Assembly (NCBI RefSeq): GCF_014805625.2
Contig: NW_023998416.1
Span: 33,825,755 to 33,889,754 of the forward strand
Direction: 5' to 3'
Origin: Glossina fuscipes
Lineage: Eukaryota > Arthropoda > Insecta > Diptera > Glossinidae
DNA: 64,000 nt
The position numbers and the translations under genes are program-made. The notes under the pieces are model-generated. The model was not told the DNA's origin. It saw only the letters and a list, made by a program, of their open reading frames with translations, and did not search any database. Shown piece by piece: positions 37,440-50,498 of this stretch (the stretch's first letter is position 1; each line of letters starts with the position of its first letter).

Positions 37440-37625
37440 TCTGAATGTCCGTTCGTCTGTTTATCTGTCCATCCGCTTGCCTCTTTGTCTGCATGTCCGT
37501 CCGTCTGTGAAATGTCTATGTTAAACACGCTCCTAATCACAAAAATGAAGATGTGGGCTTCGCATTTGGCAAAAATATGTTAAGCACTTGCCTGCAGGTT
37601 GGTATTGAAAATGACCCAAACCTTT
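37440..37625 (-). repeat. Family A repeat fragment with double GTCY tract
   Basis: TGTCCGTTCGTCTGTTTATC and GCATGTCCGTCCGTCTGTGA are followed by GGCAAAAATATGTTAAGCAC and a degenerate tail. Inverted orientation. Confidence 0.55.
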
Positions 37626-38780
37626 CAAAGAACACTACTACAACATAAACTAGGAAAGCATCAATTTTCAAAAGCAAGAAAAAAGGGGAATTTTGCTCGT
37701 TACTCCAAAACTTCTCATATTATCACCAATTTATTCTAAGAGAAAGTTGACAAGCCTAGAAGACTCGACCACAGCCGTATAAAATTTTCTTGCTTGTGTC
37801 TCTTTATTTCGTTTTATCCCTTCCTCTTTACTTCGCCCACAAATGAAGTCAAGAAGAAGGATAACAAAAGAGAAAAACATAAAGGCATTCATTAAGAGGG
37901 TCAGATCGTCAGAAATGGATTTCAATAACCATTACTTTGCTACTTTTATTTGTGTAGAGGGTTCCTTTCAATTTGTTCTTTTTGTTAGTTGTTTCCACAT
38001 TCCAAAAGAATGTGGCACGCATCAATCGCAAACATATCAAGTTCCCGACAATGGCCTGTTATCAATAAATTGAGTTCATCACCAACATTTTTATTTGTTG
38101 TTACAATGCGGGCGAGCGTACACTCAAAAATAATCAAAAAAATATTACGGAGCATTTTTTTTTTTGTATGAATTTCCCTGATTACATGGCTTGAATAGCA
38201 AGGATTTGTACACTGTGACTAAAGAAAAAAGTGTGAACTAAGCAGCGATTTTCCTGCATAGCTGCTCTTACCACATTTAAGCTTTCAAGCAGGAGTTTGC
38301 AAATCTATTGAATCGAGAAACTGGAAAGGTAGGTGTGCAAGATGCTATTTGAGGAGCAAGGAAGAAAAAGATTTGTTGACATGTTTTATAGACTTGAGAC
38401 GAGCATGACGCCAAGGGGGGTGATTTGTGACAATCTGCTAACCGTAAGATAAGAGCGTATCCAACTGTATTCGGCAATAAAGATGGCTTCGCACATATCT
38501 GTTGGGTTGAAGACACAATTGGGCAAAGTAAACTTAAAAAAGGAAAACTATTGTTACTTTTTATTTATTTATTTATTTATTTTTTTTGTTTGTTAAAACT
38601 AACCGGACTAAGCCAACAAGGATGGATTATTAATTTATGTATTAAAAGTAATCGGAAAAACGAGACCATGAAAAGGCAAGACACCCAACCCGCATAGCCA
38701 ACACTGACAAATTGAAATGTTGCAAGAAACAACAACATATGTCACGACACAATTTCAAAACTAGCAAACGACAATAAGGT

Positions 38781-38802
38781 GACCCTATGCATACATAGGG
38801 TC
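38781..38802. repeat. Perfect 9-bp inverted repeat with 4-bp loop
   Basis: GACCCTATG-CATA-CATAGGGTC is a perfect short hairpin-forming palindrome in otherwise plain AT-rich sequence. No role is apparent. Confidence 0.85.
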
Positions 38803-41800
38803 ATAAAATAAGTTTTTTTTTTCCTTTGCGATAAAAACGAAACGGTATCACGATCAATTTTCTTCCTTATTAGATGTTGGTTCGTGCCATTTCGAGATGA
38901 TGTTGTGTGAATGACCGCTTCTGTAAAAATTCAATTCTGGAGCAACAATTTGCAGCGACTTTTTCACGAGAATCTGCTCTTATATCACCAACAACGTGAA
39001 TAGTTATGGAAAATAAGATTTTTGAGAGTTTCTGATTTACTGCAGTAGACCAATGATTTAACATAACCTCAAAAAAAAAAAAGTCTAATAGGGCTATATC
39101 ACATTGTCTATGGGCTCGTTGATTACGCTACTCTCGTTTTATGGCGCAAGATAAAAGTAAGCGTAAATTGATTCAAACACTCACCCTAACCCGCAACACG
39201 GGGAATCTTAGGAACTGCTTCTCTCTGACCACCGCCTCTATACTAGCAGTTTTTGATTTCTTGAAAGGAAGCAGTGATGCTCTCATAATAGCTAGAAATC
39301 TGTGGCAAAGGTCTCACTGCGTTTTCGTCTGTTTAATTCACATTACAACATTAGGCAACAAAAATATTGCTGGTTTTCTCTTGTACTATTGTGCCTACAA
39401 ATATGCAGAAAGTATTGCAATGCTCTGCCTCCGCCCGGTCTTTATGAAAATTTGATAAACGTCATCATGGCCTCATCAAGTACCCTCAAGTGACACTGCA
39501 CGGAATAATAAGCGAACAATGTACTGACTTGCACGCCTGAGTTAGGACGAAAGTTAATGCCTCGCATTCCCGCACTAGCCTAAGCATATGATGAACGATT
39601 TTGTACAACAATAAGAATTTCTATTTGAAAACGTCAAGATGAAATCGATGTGAGTGAAGCAAAGTTACTCAGTTACATGTTTTATTTAAATTAAAACTCC
39701 ATGTTGCAACTAATTTCGCTTAGCTAGCTATCGTCTGTCGTACTCATAGAAATGGGATTTGTCCAAGGTGAAGAATATATGTGAAATAAGAAGAGCATAT
39801 GCGATGAGTTAGGCACACAAAACTCGAGGCTCTACATCCACAAAAAAACAACACAACTGTGCACAGATGGATCCAAAAATTCTCCTTGCGAAGATAAACA
39901 TACATCTTCGCAATCAATAAAAACTAGCGATAAACATATAGAAGGCAACATCTCAACACTTTGAAGGGTCCCAGATTAAGTGGGATATCCTCTGGTGAGA
40001 TGGGCGCCACATTGAGTGCCATCATTACGTGTAACGATGTGTTCAGGTATTCTCCAAAATTTATTTCACTTTTGTATAACGAAGTTTAAAAGTCGTTGCA
40101 TTCCTCGTAACACGGTGCATCAAAACTATATAGACTCCCATGTTAGGTGTGCGACGTTTTCAGTGTAACGAGTAAACATCGCCCATTTTGCATAACGAAA
40201 TACTATAATAAAGTCAAAAGGTTTAAACAGTCGATAAATGCAAGTGTCAGTGTAAAGCTTGCTAGTTCGGCACTAACGTTTCATATTTTATCAAACAAAC
40301 ACACAGCAGACCGATACACTCAAGAAATACATGTGCAGAAATCCTTATCGGGACAGACGGACGATTGAAACATTGTTATCGGACAGGCCGATGTTATGCC
40401 CTGGACGATTCTGAGAATCCTCCCTAACTACGGGATACTCCGGCTTAAAATGATGTGTGAGCGACACCGATCTGCAACAAGGGTCGCTACTTATTTTATT
40501 AAAGAAAAGATGTCAATTATGTATAATAGCTATAGACTTCCGCGTCCGGCAACGTTTCTTAAATTAGAAACCAATTGATACTATGACTCTACAATTTCTT
40601 CTTAACAAAGCGCATTTTATATATACTAACTGTAGCTTTATCATCGTATTTGCTAAATAAAAGTTTATGTTGATAATAAAAAAAGTAAAGGCACGTGACA
40701 TCATCATCTGATGTTATTTGAAGCTTTGAAAGACATTTTTTTATTGAGCGGATTTACATATGCATTTAACATTAAGAGAAAATATTTTAAAAATTATTTC
40801 ATGAAATTTTTCTTATAATTCACCTGAAAATTATACGCATGCCTAACAAATAAAATTATAGAGGTCAACATTTCACCTATAAACATTCAAATAACGCAAT
40901 TAATAAATAAGAACTTGAGCAACTATTGCGAAAAGAGAAAGGAAAAAAGGAAAACATAGCGGCATTCCAAACACACAGAATACCTTTTAACTTAGCTCTC
41001 AATGCTGGCGCTCTCTATAAGTCATTCTCTTGCATTTGATTTCTTCAGCTTAATGTTATCTTAATTCATAACATTTGCTGTAAATGAAAGCAAAGCTACT
41101 GGTGATTTGCAATGTTTGGGTTTTTTTACTCAAACATAGTAAAAGGATAAAAGCAATGAATTTGAAATGCCATCGTAAGGACCAAAAAAGGCAGGCGTAG
41201 CTTTCTCGGCGAAGTTTGAAATCGAAACATTGAGTACAACAATTTTTCAGTTTTTTTTATGGCCTGCAAATCATACGGCTTGTCGAGCGCTTCAAAATAC
41301 TTGATTCCGATTCGAATTCCTTTTTCCGACGCGGAACGCGTACCAGACAGCCGGCTTTTCAGAGTAGTCCCAGGCTTTCGAAATCTGGGGCTGGTAACGA
41401 GCAGGGAATTTATAGCAGCCAATCATGTAGGCATTTGTCTTACCGTCGAATGAAAAATCTTTCGCTCCTAAAATTTTCGGTCTGATAAAATATTCAAATT
41501 ACGATCGAGTTTGCTCTATATCGACAACGATAGGCCGGACCCTGGTGACAGCAAACGCTTTTCATATTCCATAGAATTTAATATGTGGTCGACTAACGGT
41601 TTGCTCACGCCAAAGGTATGTTCAAGCCAGATGAAGGAAGTTCTTTTCCTCGCACTTCCTTCCAACTCTTACCGATTTCAGCGTAGCCGATTAGTCAGCT
41701 TCTTATTCGAGGTGAACTTCGAAACGAAATGGAGGTGAGCCAAGGCAGGAAAAACTGCGCGAAAGTCGCTCAAAAATTAAGCTGATGTTCACAATTTTCT

Positions 41801-42617
41801 TCGATTATCGTTGCGGTTAGGCGCTACGAGTTCCTTCGGGCGGAGCAAACTGTTAACAAATTGTCGATTGAAGCTATTCATAAGACGAGACCGCAATAGA
41901 TTCCAAAAAAAATAACAATATAAATTGGTCTTACTTTTTGGACACAATGCGCGATATCATATTAACTGCGCGATATCATAACATAGAGATGCAAATTGTA
42001 ATCGTTGGTCGCTTATTCGACAATCCCGATGGACTACATATTTTTGATTGAAATCTCAATTAATTTCAAATTTTTTTCTTCTTCTGTTATTGAGCAAATC
42101 AACAAACAAAAATTCGCTGAGATGTGTAAAAAAAAAAAATTTTCAATTTTTAATTAAATAAATATCAAAAAGAGCGGCAAGAAACGGTTAAATATATTTG
42201 CATTGGCAATCATTCATTTATGTCAATCGAATTGAAAAAGTGTTTCGAACATTTACGTAGGAATCGCACATCTGTCTGTTTATTTCGAATGATTCATCGC
42301 ATCGAGATTTAGGGCGCCTATATACGTTGCAGGAGTACTTGCAATTGAAAATAAAAGTAAACATTAATCGTTTCTTTTCAATCGAATTTTTACGCAAAGC
42401 AATTCGCGAATTGAAAAGCAAAAGAAAAAAAAAAAAAGGAAAAAACATATAAACAAAAGAATGCATTTTCTTTGGCAATCAATAACTTAAACTAAACCTA
42501 TATGTTAATATAAAATGAAATTCGCAAAATTTGTGTAAAAATGTTTAGAATTAATTTTAATATTAATGAGAAAAAAAAAAAAAAATTTAATTAAATCCAA
42601 AATAAATATACACTGTA

Positions 42618-42658
42618 ATGATGATCACATTCAAACAAATTTAAATGTAGATCATCAT
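42618..42658. repeat. Imperfect hairpin, ~14-bp arms
   Basis: ATGATGATCACATT and AAATGTAGATCATCAT flank a short AT loop and pair with one bulge. No flanking element was recognised. Confidence 0.6.
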
Positions 42659-43384
42659 GGAAATAAAAGGTTAATTAAACTTGTAAAAAACAAAGTAAAA
42701 GCAGCGTAGTTGATATTAACCTTGTAGCGTATTTTGGATAATCGCTGCTTCTAAATGCTTTCGTTCAATTTTCAGTAAAGGAATCGATCAAACGGTTAAG
42801 CGAAATCTTGTATTTCTCAAAATTATTAATACACATATGAGAAAATTTTGGAATTTTTTATACGCATTTGTCGATTATATCGATTCTTTGAAACCCCAGC
42901 AAACACAGTACAATACAGAGTAGAAATATTCGCTGACTTTTCCAATGGCATTTATTTGTTATCAATAAACGATCTACATATTATTCTTTACTATTAATCA
43001 ATAAATATATCTCTCGCTGAGATGGGCATAATTTACAAAAGATCCGCCAAACTCAACTACTTTCGATCAATACTTGCTTGTGTGCAAGGAACAAGCACTT
43101 GGTGAGCAAAATTGGCTCGTGATACTTTGATAGCAGTCGTTCCTGCGGCTTCCTCATCGGAATTGAGTTCTTCCGTGTACCACATGTTAGTATATAAAGG
43201 GCACGCACTTGTTAGCAATCTTCACTTCTTACGAAAATGTGTGAAAATGATTCGATGATAGATTTGCCTCAATGATAGAGCAGCAGTCTGTTGCGCGTCG
43301 CACACACAAGTGAGAAATATCTATAGCGGCCGATGGGCAATACTTTGAATGCAATAATTGTTATCACTGCATGCTACGCTACTG

Positions 43385-43640
43385 GTGATACAAGTTTGTA
43401 TAGATGTATGCAACTTTATAGAAGGACTTGGGATAGACCTACCTTTCGTTCGTACCGATCGATTCAGAAAAACCTGTAGGCCCGAATTTTGGAATAATTT
43501 TGTACGCTGACGTGTTCTCACGCAAGGATAAACCCTATTGAAAATAGTTCGTATCGGACCACTTTTTCGATCATCTCCCGTCCCCGTCATTATATTAATA
43601 ACCGCATTAAACGAAGTGCTATAGGGTATTTAATGAATTA
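43385..43640 (-). repeat. Family A interspersed repeat copy (inverted)
   Basis: GTTTGTATAGATGTATGCAA, GAAGGACTTGGGATAGACCT, CGATCGATTCAGAAAAACCT, TGAAAATAGTTCGTATCGGA and CCACTTTTTCGATCATCTCC occur in reverse family order. It lacks the GTCY core but is otherwise well preserved. GAAGGACTTGGGATAGACCT is identical over 20 bases in the copy at 49868-50236. Confidence 0.78.
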
Positions 43641-43676
43641 ACAAAATTAGTACATCATTCTTCTAAGATAATGATT

Positions 43677-43716
<40 letters not shown>

Positions 43717-43717
43717 A
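43677..43717. repeat. (CAA)n microsatellite
   Basis: About thirteen uninterrupted CAA triplets in noncoding DNA. Confidence 0.95.
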
Positions 43718-44707
43718 ATAAGCTACCGTTATTATGGATCTATTATTAGAAAATGGCCTCAGGTCTCTTTGTTTCATTAATGAATTTCATTTAGAACATT
43801 CTTCTTAACGTATTGGCGGCAATGATCTCAGTAATTTCGATTGACAGACGTCCCATTAAATCAGCGTAAAAACATATTTACACTTGCAGTTACTTTAATC
43901 AATGCATTGGTTTATTGTTTAATGGTCTGTTGACCGTTGAAATAGTCAATATTTTGCGCTCTTTTTTTTGCTTTTTAAATTTTTTAAAGCAATGAGATCA
44001 TTTTAGTCGCAGTTCGCTATTTTTTGTCTGAAAAATGTTCCTTTTTTTTATAGATTAAATCAAACAAAGAAAAACTTTTTTGAAACAAACAACGAAAATG
44101 ACTTTACTGTTTGGTGAATTTCGAATACAAACCACTTTGTACGATTCTATGTAACTTCAATTAATATGTCTTACCCATGGTTATCAGAGAAAAGTGAAAA
44201 AAAATTGCAATCTGGATAAGTGAGAAAAATTTGCGTAAATGTCACGAATCGATAATTGGATTTATGGGGTATTTGCGTGCGCTTTCTCAAATCGTCGTCA
44301 AATATCAATCGAATTTGATTTGATCACAGACCGAAACCTGCCGCCGTACAATTTGTTAAATGACTTTGGAAACTTTCATGGATTTAGCAGCAGGTATGCA
44401 TGTAAATTTTTATGTCGCCCAGAGCATTTGAAATGTTTGTAATACGACCCCAGGCCTATGTTTATAAAGTCGACTTCTGAGATCACTTAAATTGTCATCT
44501 TTTCCTATGAATAAATGCCATAAGTCATTATATCACAAATGTAATGTTACACCCTTCCTGTCAACATATTCTTTTTCCTTCAGCGACAAAACGAAAAATA
44601 GTTCATCGCAAATAAAGAAAACAGATGACCACACCCTCTCTATGATAATTACCACAATTGGCAAACATTTGAATGAAAAAGTTCAGTGTTTGGAAAATAA
44701 AAAGCAG

Positions 44708-45030
44708 TGAAGACGCTATAGTGGGTCAAGGCCACCGCACTAGCTTACATTTATTCATGTACCTACTTTGCAACATAGGGCTTTGTGTGGGAAGCGGACA
44801 AAAGAATGGTCCGACCCGAACCATTTTCAATACCGTTCGTCCTTGGGCCAAAAATAATTTCAACACAAGGCACAGACGGGCAGACAAGGTTAGATCGATT
44901 TGGAAAGTGACACTGACTCGATCCGTATAATGCAAACAAGCTCCACCACAAATCCTTTTAGGTGTTGCACACATCGGCAAAGTTCAATGTACACTTGTAC
45001 AATCCAGCGGTGTAGGGTATAAAAACATTT
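44708..45030 (+). repeat. Family A interspersed repeat copy, near full length
   Basis: It starts CTATAGTGGGTCAAGGCCAC, then TTTATTCATGTACCTACTTT, AATGGTCCGACCCGAACCAT, CCGTTCGTCCTTGGGCCAAA, CACAGACGGGCAGACAAGGT and TAGATCGATTTGGAAAGTGA. It ends CCTTTTAGGTGTTGCACACA and GGTGTAGGGTATAAAAACAT. One of the two best copies for building a consensus. Confidence 0.82.
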
Positions 45031-46159
45031 AAATTATTTTATCGAAAATCTCCTAGGTTCAGCGCTAGAATATAGCATATTGTAAAAGATTCTGCTGAGA
45101 AAAAAATGAAAATGGTGTACCTTTTCTATAACGTGTTCCGAAAAATGTTAAAATCGATTATAGACATGTCACACTATTGCAACATTTTTACGCTTAGCCA
45201 GTGCTTCTGGAGCCGTAAAACTACTACTGCAAGTTCAACCATTTCTCCTCGTTTCTCCTCTTCCCACGAAGATTATATGCTATAAAGTAACTCTTTTGCA
45301 GCATCTGTCGAAGACTTTGTTTATGTGTTGCGACATATTGAAGAAAAGGGCAAGAAAACGTGCAATTTAACAGCCAAAAACCACAAACCAGAATTCTCCG
45401 CCTCTTAGCTAAGCTCTTCGCAGAACCGCTGGAGGCTTTCGGATCGCTCGTAGCCTCATATCTTCGCAAAGTTCGCCTTGATGAAGCTTTGTTTACATAT
45501 TTTTCTGCGGAAATGCTTTTGAATGAACTTAATGACAATTTCTAACAGTTATCGCCTAACAAAAAAATCCGTGTGCCACCGGACACTATGGTATAAGGCT
45601 TTATATGGCAGGTGCTCACATAAGATAAGTCGATAATCTGAAGCGATTGACTTCAACGCCGTATTACTGAAATAACACTTTTAAGAGAAAATCCTACTAT
45701 ATGTGACGCTGATATGTCCTTGTTGTCAGCCAACAGCGATATTGAGGAGTAAAAAATTATTTCTTTTCTCACTTAGCCATCCACGCGAAGCATTGACATT
45801 GAGTTGTAACTATGCACTTGATTTCCTGTTAATAGAAATTTTCGAAATATCTTTACGGCTTTTCATATATTTTGCTTATGCAAGCATTTACGTATAATTC
45901 TAAATACAGAATACAGAAAGGCGATATTATTTTTAGAATCATTTTATGAACACATGACATTGAAAAAATGCAATAATAAAATTATTGTTTATTATTTCTT
46001 ATGGGGCAAGGGAAACTTCAATTGCTTAATTGTACAAACTAGTATTAAAATTTCATTAGCCGGCATTTTAAAATCATAATCGTTCCCAACATCTGGCAAT
46101 TACGCAAGGAATCTTGGGAATATTAAATATTTTGAGGTGTCACGCCTTAACTCTCTCTA

Positions 46160-46490
46160 CAGTAGGTTAGGGCTCATTATTAAATGCCCTATACCACGCT
46201 GCAGTTATTCATATGACAGTTTTCCAAAACAAGACGTTATGCGAGAAGTAATCGAAAAAGTGGTCTGATCTGACCCTTTTTTCAATAGCATTCCAGTACT
46301 CTTTAGAAGAGAAGAGGTAATAAAAAGACAGACAGACGAACAGACGGATAGACAATGTTAAATTTATTCAGAAAGGATTCAAAAAGAGGTTTTGAATCGA
46401 TCGATATAATGAGCCCCTCTACATGTTGTATATAATCACACTAACTTAATACACACTTCGCACCCTATCGCAAGTGCCGTATGGTAGAAC
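46160..46490 (+). repeat. Family A interspersed repeat copy
   Basis: GCAGTTATTCATATGACAGT, CGAAAAAGTGGTCTGATCTG, AGACAGACAGACGAACAGAC, GAATCGATCGATATAATGAG, CACACTAACTTAATACACAC and CTATCGCAAGTGCCGTATGG occur in the expected order. Confidence 0.78.
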
Positions 46491-47464
46491 CATTTTATAA
46501 GGAATATAGAAATATGCTCAGTTTATTCGAATTTGCTTTCCACCTAATTTAGTATTTTTCTCTTGTTCACTTTTTCCCTTAATCAGTTTTCTGCTCTATA
46601 TTTTCAATTGGTTTTGTTTTATTGCTTATAAGTAAATAAATTTCTGTTTTCTTTGTTGTTTTTTTTTAAATAATTGGAAGTTACTGTTAAAATTTACGAG
46701 GAATTAACGCCACGAACGCCTGCTTATCTGCAAACATATCCAAAAATACGCTTCAGAATAATAATAGGTTTTCTTTAAAGAGTATTAGCGCGACTCACAA
46801 ACTCAGAATGTTTCAACTAAAAAAACTACGAAAGCATAAAATTAAACGAAAGTGTTTTAAGCTTGCAAAGGCACGTCGAAAATTCGATAAGAGACGGATT
46901 CATATTTTGTTTAAAGTGCATAACAGAATTGATATAACTTTGTCCGCCCGTGCGACGGCCTGCTGAAGCAAGAAATCCGATTTCATCAGAGATATTAATC
47001 GTTCCAAAATTTTTTTCCCTTTTTCCATAGGATGAACCTAAAAAATCCGAAAAAACCCATCCTTATCTGTCCGCGAATAGAAAAAATGTCCATTTTGTTT
47101 TCTTTTTCCTAGGAAATAGTTACGACAAACTCATCTAAGTAGAAGCCTATTCTCTAAACTTCCGCCGAGTTCAACGACATTAGTGAATGGATAAATAAAA
47201 GTTAATGAAAAGATGTAACATAAATAAAAATCTTAAACATATTCTAAACACTGCGGTAAACTGTTGGTTGACATGTCCGTCCATCTAATTCCTATGTTCC
47301 TTCGTTTTGTTATCCCTCTTAATTCCTTCGTGAATGTAGCGGATTTCTGTTGTAAGTCATGCAAGTTTATGCCTGTCCACATTGCCCATCTTGCATCGGA
47401 TTACCCTCCTTTTACCTCGACATAACTATTACAAACATATATGTTGCTTTTTACATAAGAAGAC

Positions 47465-47795
47465 ATACTAAGTTTGTGCGGATATATACAAAGCTCAGGA
47501 GGACATTAGGTGGACCCATCTTCTACTGCACCGATCGATTCAGAATCATTTTCTTGTCTTTTTGCTCATCTTGTATTCTTCTTTTCAACATGTCGCAATT
47601 TTTCAGCTATTTCGATGAAACCTGGTGCACCGACATGTTCTGGACCAAAGCCGAGCGGTATTTAAATTGTTTTGGATCGTACTACTTTTTCGACCAGTTC
47701 TCGTCTAACGACGAAAGGCCGTTTTAGGAATAATTGCTCGAAATGGCACAGTTGTGTAGTGGTATAGTGGTGGGCGGTGGCCCACTGTAATGTTC
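47465..47795 (-). repeat. Family A interspersed repeat copy (inverted)
   Basis: CACCGATCGATTCAGAATCA, CATGTCGCAATTTTTCAGCT, GACATGTTCTGGACCAAAGC, GGATCGTACTACTTTTTCGA and GTGGTGGGCGGTGGCCCACT follow the inverted family order. A separate GTCCGTCC fragment lies just left, at about 47270-47290. The open plus-strand frame across it (47359-47727) is a by-product of the repeat and not a gene. Confidence 0.75.
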
Positions 47796-48045
47796 TTACT
47801 TATTTCAAATAAGTAGCATATACATAGCGCCAAAGTTTTTTTTTCTTTTTTAATTTTTCTCTTTTAATTTTTCGTACTATGTATAGGAAATAAGAATACA
47901 AGAACAGAAAGAACTGTCTTTCGTGCAAAAAGATTAATTTGCTCTACTCGTTACGCGCTCTGAAGCATCTAAAATGCATATGATATAAATGCTTAATAAT
48001 TCATAACATACAGACACCCAGATACTACTATATTCACTTAATGAT

Positions 48046-48453
48046 TTACAACCGATTACCGCAGACCTTGGTTACAATTTCAATGTCAACTAGTTGCAGA
48101 GCATTAAACGCATTGCTTGTCATTTTTGATGAAATACACAATAAAGAACAACGAATAAGAAACAACGCGTCTTCTCGACGTTGACAGTCTAAAGCTTTTG
48201 TATACAACTCTAGCAATTGTTCTGCAAGTTGCAATTGTCATCTAAAGAAGAAAACACCTCCATTTAGGCAATAAGTTCTACTACGATAGAAAAAGTTACC
48301 TTATCCCCGGAAAACGATTTGTTGGTTTTTATTGCAATCCTCACAATCATCGAAATTAGTAAAAATAATTTTCTCCCCAGCTAAACCCACAGGTATTTCC
48401 AAATCATCCTTAGCATCAGTGCTTAACTTGAAGCTTCCGCAGGACTTGCATTG
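48046..48453 (-). pseudogene. Decayed coding relic with two Cys pairs, unknown family
   Basis: On the minus strand one frame reads QCKSCGSFKLSTDAKDDLEI, PVGLAGEKIIFTNFDDCEDC, NKNQQIVFRG and then TAA. After about 60 bases with two stops the same frame resumes LQLAEQLLELYTKALDCQRR then EDALFLIRCSLLCISSK, and stops at 48046. The two CxxC pairs (CKSC, CEDC) and the helix-like tail look protein-like. Between them lies a stretch shaped like a short fly intron (AAG/GTAACT ... TTTTCTTCTTTAG, about 60 bases), but splicing there does not restore the frame. A same-frame coding-like patch also sits at 48631-48834. I do not recognise the family. A SET/MYND-type protein tail is only a guess. It is probably a broken gene copy, or a chance open frame. 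Confidence 0.35.
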
Positions 48454-49867
48454 TTATTGTAAAAGAGTAGTTTGCTAACGATCAAACTATACGGATAAGC
48501 CATCTTTAGTGTTCAGATGGCAGTGAATAAAACGGTAGATAATTCCTAATCCTTGAGAAATCACATAATTCTCCACAAACCCTAGAATTCCCAGTCCCCT
48601 TGTCTACAAATAGGCTTGTCCTTGATAAACTCAACCTGTCCAGGCCTTTCCCAGCCCGTTTGTCTGTCTTTGCAGCGTCTGCGTAAAAAAATTCTCTTGG
48701 GCTGCAAATTCGTCAAGAACATCGGAACGTGCTGCACGCAAGCTGGTGATTAATGTGGGCAATATCGGCCATAGTGCGATGGAAAACGAAAACATCTTTA
48801 TTATTAAAAGCAAAAAAATTGTTACTTTGCTCATTACTCAACAATAAGTTCTGTTCTAGTCTATTCTACTTTATACAAAAGTGGACCGAAGATTTGTTAT
48901 TCACTAACTTTGAAAATTTCAACTTAAATTCAATTAAGAGTGAAATTAAAAGCTCAACAAAGAATCTCTACAAAGATAGTATGTAGACATAGCTCTGATA
49001 GCATCACTGGGCCTAATCGTTTTAAAATGTGGTCAGCTTCTTATTGAAATTTCAGAGGTTCGTGCTAGACGTGGATAACAAAGTCATTTTGGCGCATCAT
49101 CTTCACGATGGTCACACGCTATGTTGTTGTGTCGCCACATGTCGCCAATTTTCCGCGGTATCAAAAAAGTGCCAGCAACCAAAATAGTCGCCAACCAAAC
49201 ACCAACCGTCATCGAAAAACTAACGTCGCGATTACAGCTCTGAAAAACGATTACACCTTAAGCAACAGACGCTTAACTCTTCACACAACTCTAACCATCA
49301 AGGTTTAAAATTTCAAAACTGAAGAAATGTATGACATCCCTAGGGGCAAAAGGTCAAACAAAGTCGGCTAACTAATCAAAGCTTGTCGACATTAATTTTT
49401 GTCTTAAATTTTATGATCTCGACATCAAGTACACCGAAATTATAAGCCGTAACTCGTATCGTCTGTCCCTCACTACTAAAGCTTATCACTGAATAGTAAC
49501 AAACTGCCAGACTATTGCCGAACCGCAGCGTCGATATAAAGGAGAAGGAGAAGCTAGAAATTAGCAAATAACAGTTCGGCAGAAGAGGTGAGGCGTCCCT
49601 CAAGTAGCACAATTATTATTATCATGTAGCAAGCATCCTCTATTCTATTATAGGGGACATGGCCACGTAAGAAGCAAAAAATCATACACATGGATAGGCG
49701 TACTTATACGCTAGTTAGCTATTTAACTACATCGCTTGTTGCGGCACAGTATGAGGCTCTTTACCCATTTCTATGCGTGGCAATGTGCGTAAAGTGCATC
49801 AATCGCCCGCACTTACTTGTTCCAACGAAGCAATACTCGCTTCATAGCATTACAACGTTTTCAGCTT

Positions 49868-50236
49868 TTTTCTTTTTCTTACACCCTACACCGCTTGTGG
49901 TACACACGTGTATTAAGTATGTACGGATGTATGCCGTACCCAGAAGGACTTGGGATAGACCTATCTTTCATTACACCATTCGATTCAGAACCACTTTCTA
50001 CTTTAAGCTTGTCTGCCTGTCCGTCCATCCTGTTCCCTTACGTTCCCAACCTACAGGCCGCAATTTTTGAGATACTTTTGGTATCGAAACCGACATATTT
50101 TGGCCCAAGGAGAAAAGCCACTGAAAATGGTTCAGATTGGACCTTTTTCTGGACTACTTCCCATATATAACAGCTTGGAAGGATGCCTGTAGAGTGCTGT
50201 AGGGCGTTTTATGGTGGGCCGCGATCCACTATACTG
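49868..50236 (-). repeat. Family A interspersed repeat, most complete copy (inverted)
   Basis: About 370 bp. The plus strand begins TTCTTACACCCTACACCGCT, i.e. an A-rich tail on the element's own strand. It passes GAAGGACTTGGGATAGACCT, CATTCGATTCAGAACCACTT, TTGTCTGCCTGTCCGTCCAT, ACAGGCCGCAATTTTTGAGA and TTTTGGCCCAAGGAGAAAAG, and ends GGTGGGCCGCGATCCACTAT. The head (AGTGGATCGCGGCCCACC on its own strand) and the GGTGTAGGGTGTAAGAAA tail define the element's limits. It sits about 260 bp from the MSGQQ exon donor. Confidence 0.85.
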
Positions 50237-50498
50237 CTTTTGTTTGCTTTTGATTTGATGAAGGCCAAAAATTCTAACGTATCGTACGAACCGATAATAT
50301 TTTAAATACTGTTTACCTAAGCAGAATGACAAAATTTAGCAAAAATTGTTTAGAAAAGGAAAGCAAATATTTGCCATGACTTCTTCACACTTTTGTTAAC
50401 GTTTGCTCAGTGAAGATTTGTTTGCTCTTCACTTAAATGAATATGAAAATTTTTAATGCGACCTATTATTTAGCTATTAGTTAAAAGAAACAGCTTAC

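Larger units (their letters stand above)
35319..50498 (-). other. Msp300: 15.2-kb interval between the two alternative first exons
   Basis: For the MSGQQ transcript this is intron, together with the MDNHP exon and the 19-kb intron downstream. Its first kilobase (35319-36300) probably also holds the 5' UTR and promoter of the MDNHP transcript. The rest is AT-rich DNA with family A copies, simple repeats and a degraded coding-like patch at 48.05-48.45 kb. 38.9-42.2 kb contains nothing identifiable, although 41160-41860 is noticeably more GC-rich than its surroundings. Confidence 0.75.

Noticed and set aside
39141..39455. 104-codon plus-strand open frame
   Set aside because: Composition is typical of random AT-rich sequence, with no motif and no neighbouring exon signals.
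41126..41422. 98-codon minus-strand open frame
   Set aside because: No recognisable family and no splice context. Reported only as part of the GC-elevated island finding.
43262..43310. tRNA-like GCCTCAATGATAGAGCAGCA
   Set aside because: A-box-like only. No B box follows at the right distance and no cloverleaf can be drawn.
45224..45545. Overlapping open frames on both strands (plus: LAKLFAEPLEAFGSLVASYL)
   Set aside because: They lie beside a family A repeat in slightly GC-richer DNA. No family match by eye, and dual-strand openness is typical of chance.
47359..47727. 122-codon plus-strand open frame
   Set aside because: It is explained by an inverted family A repeat. Its peptide is the translation of repeat landmarks.
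49690..50170. Two long plus-strand open frames next to the MSGQQ exon
   Set aside because: Both run through the near-complete family A copy at 49868-50236 and share no protein family.
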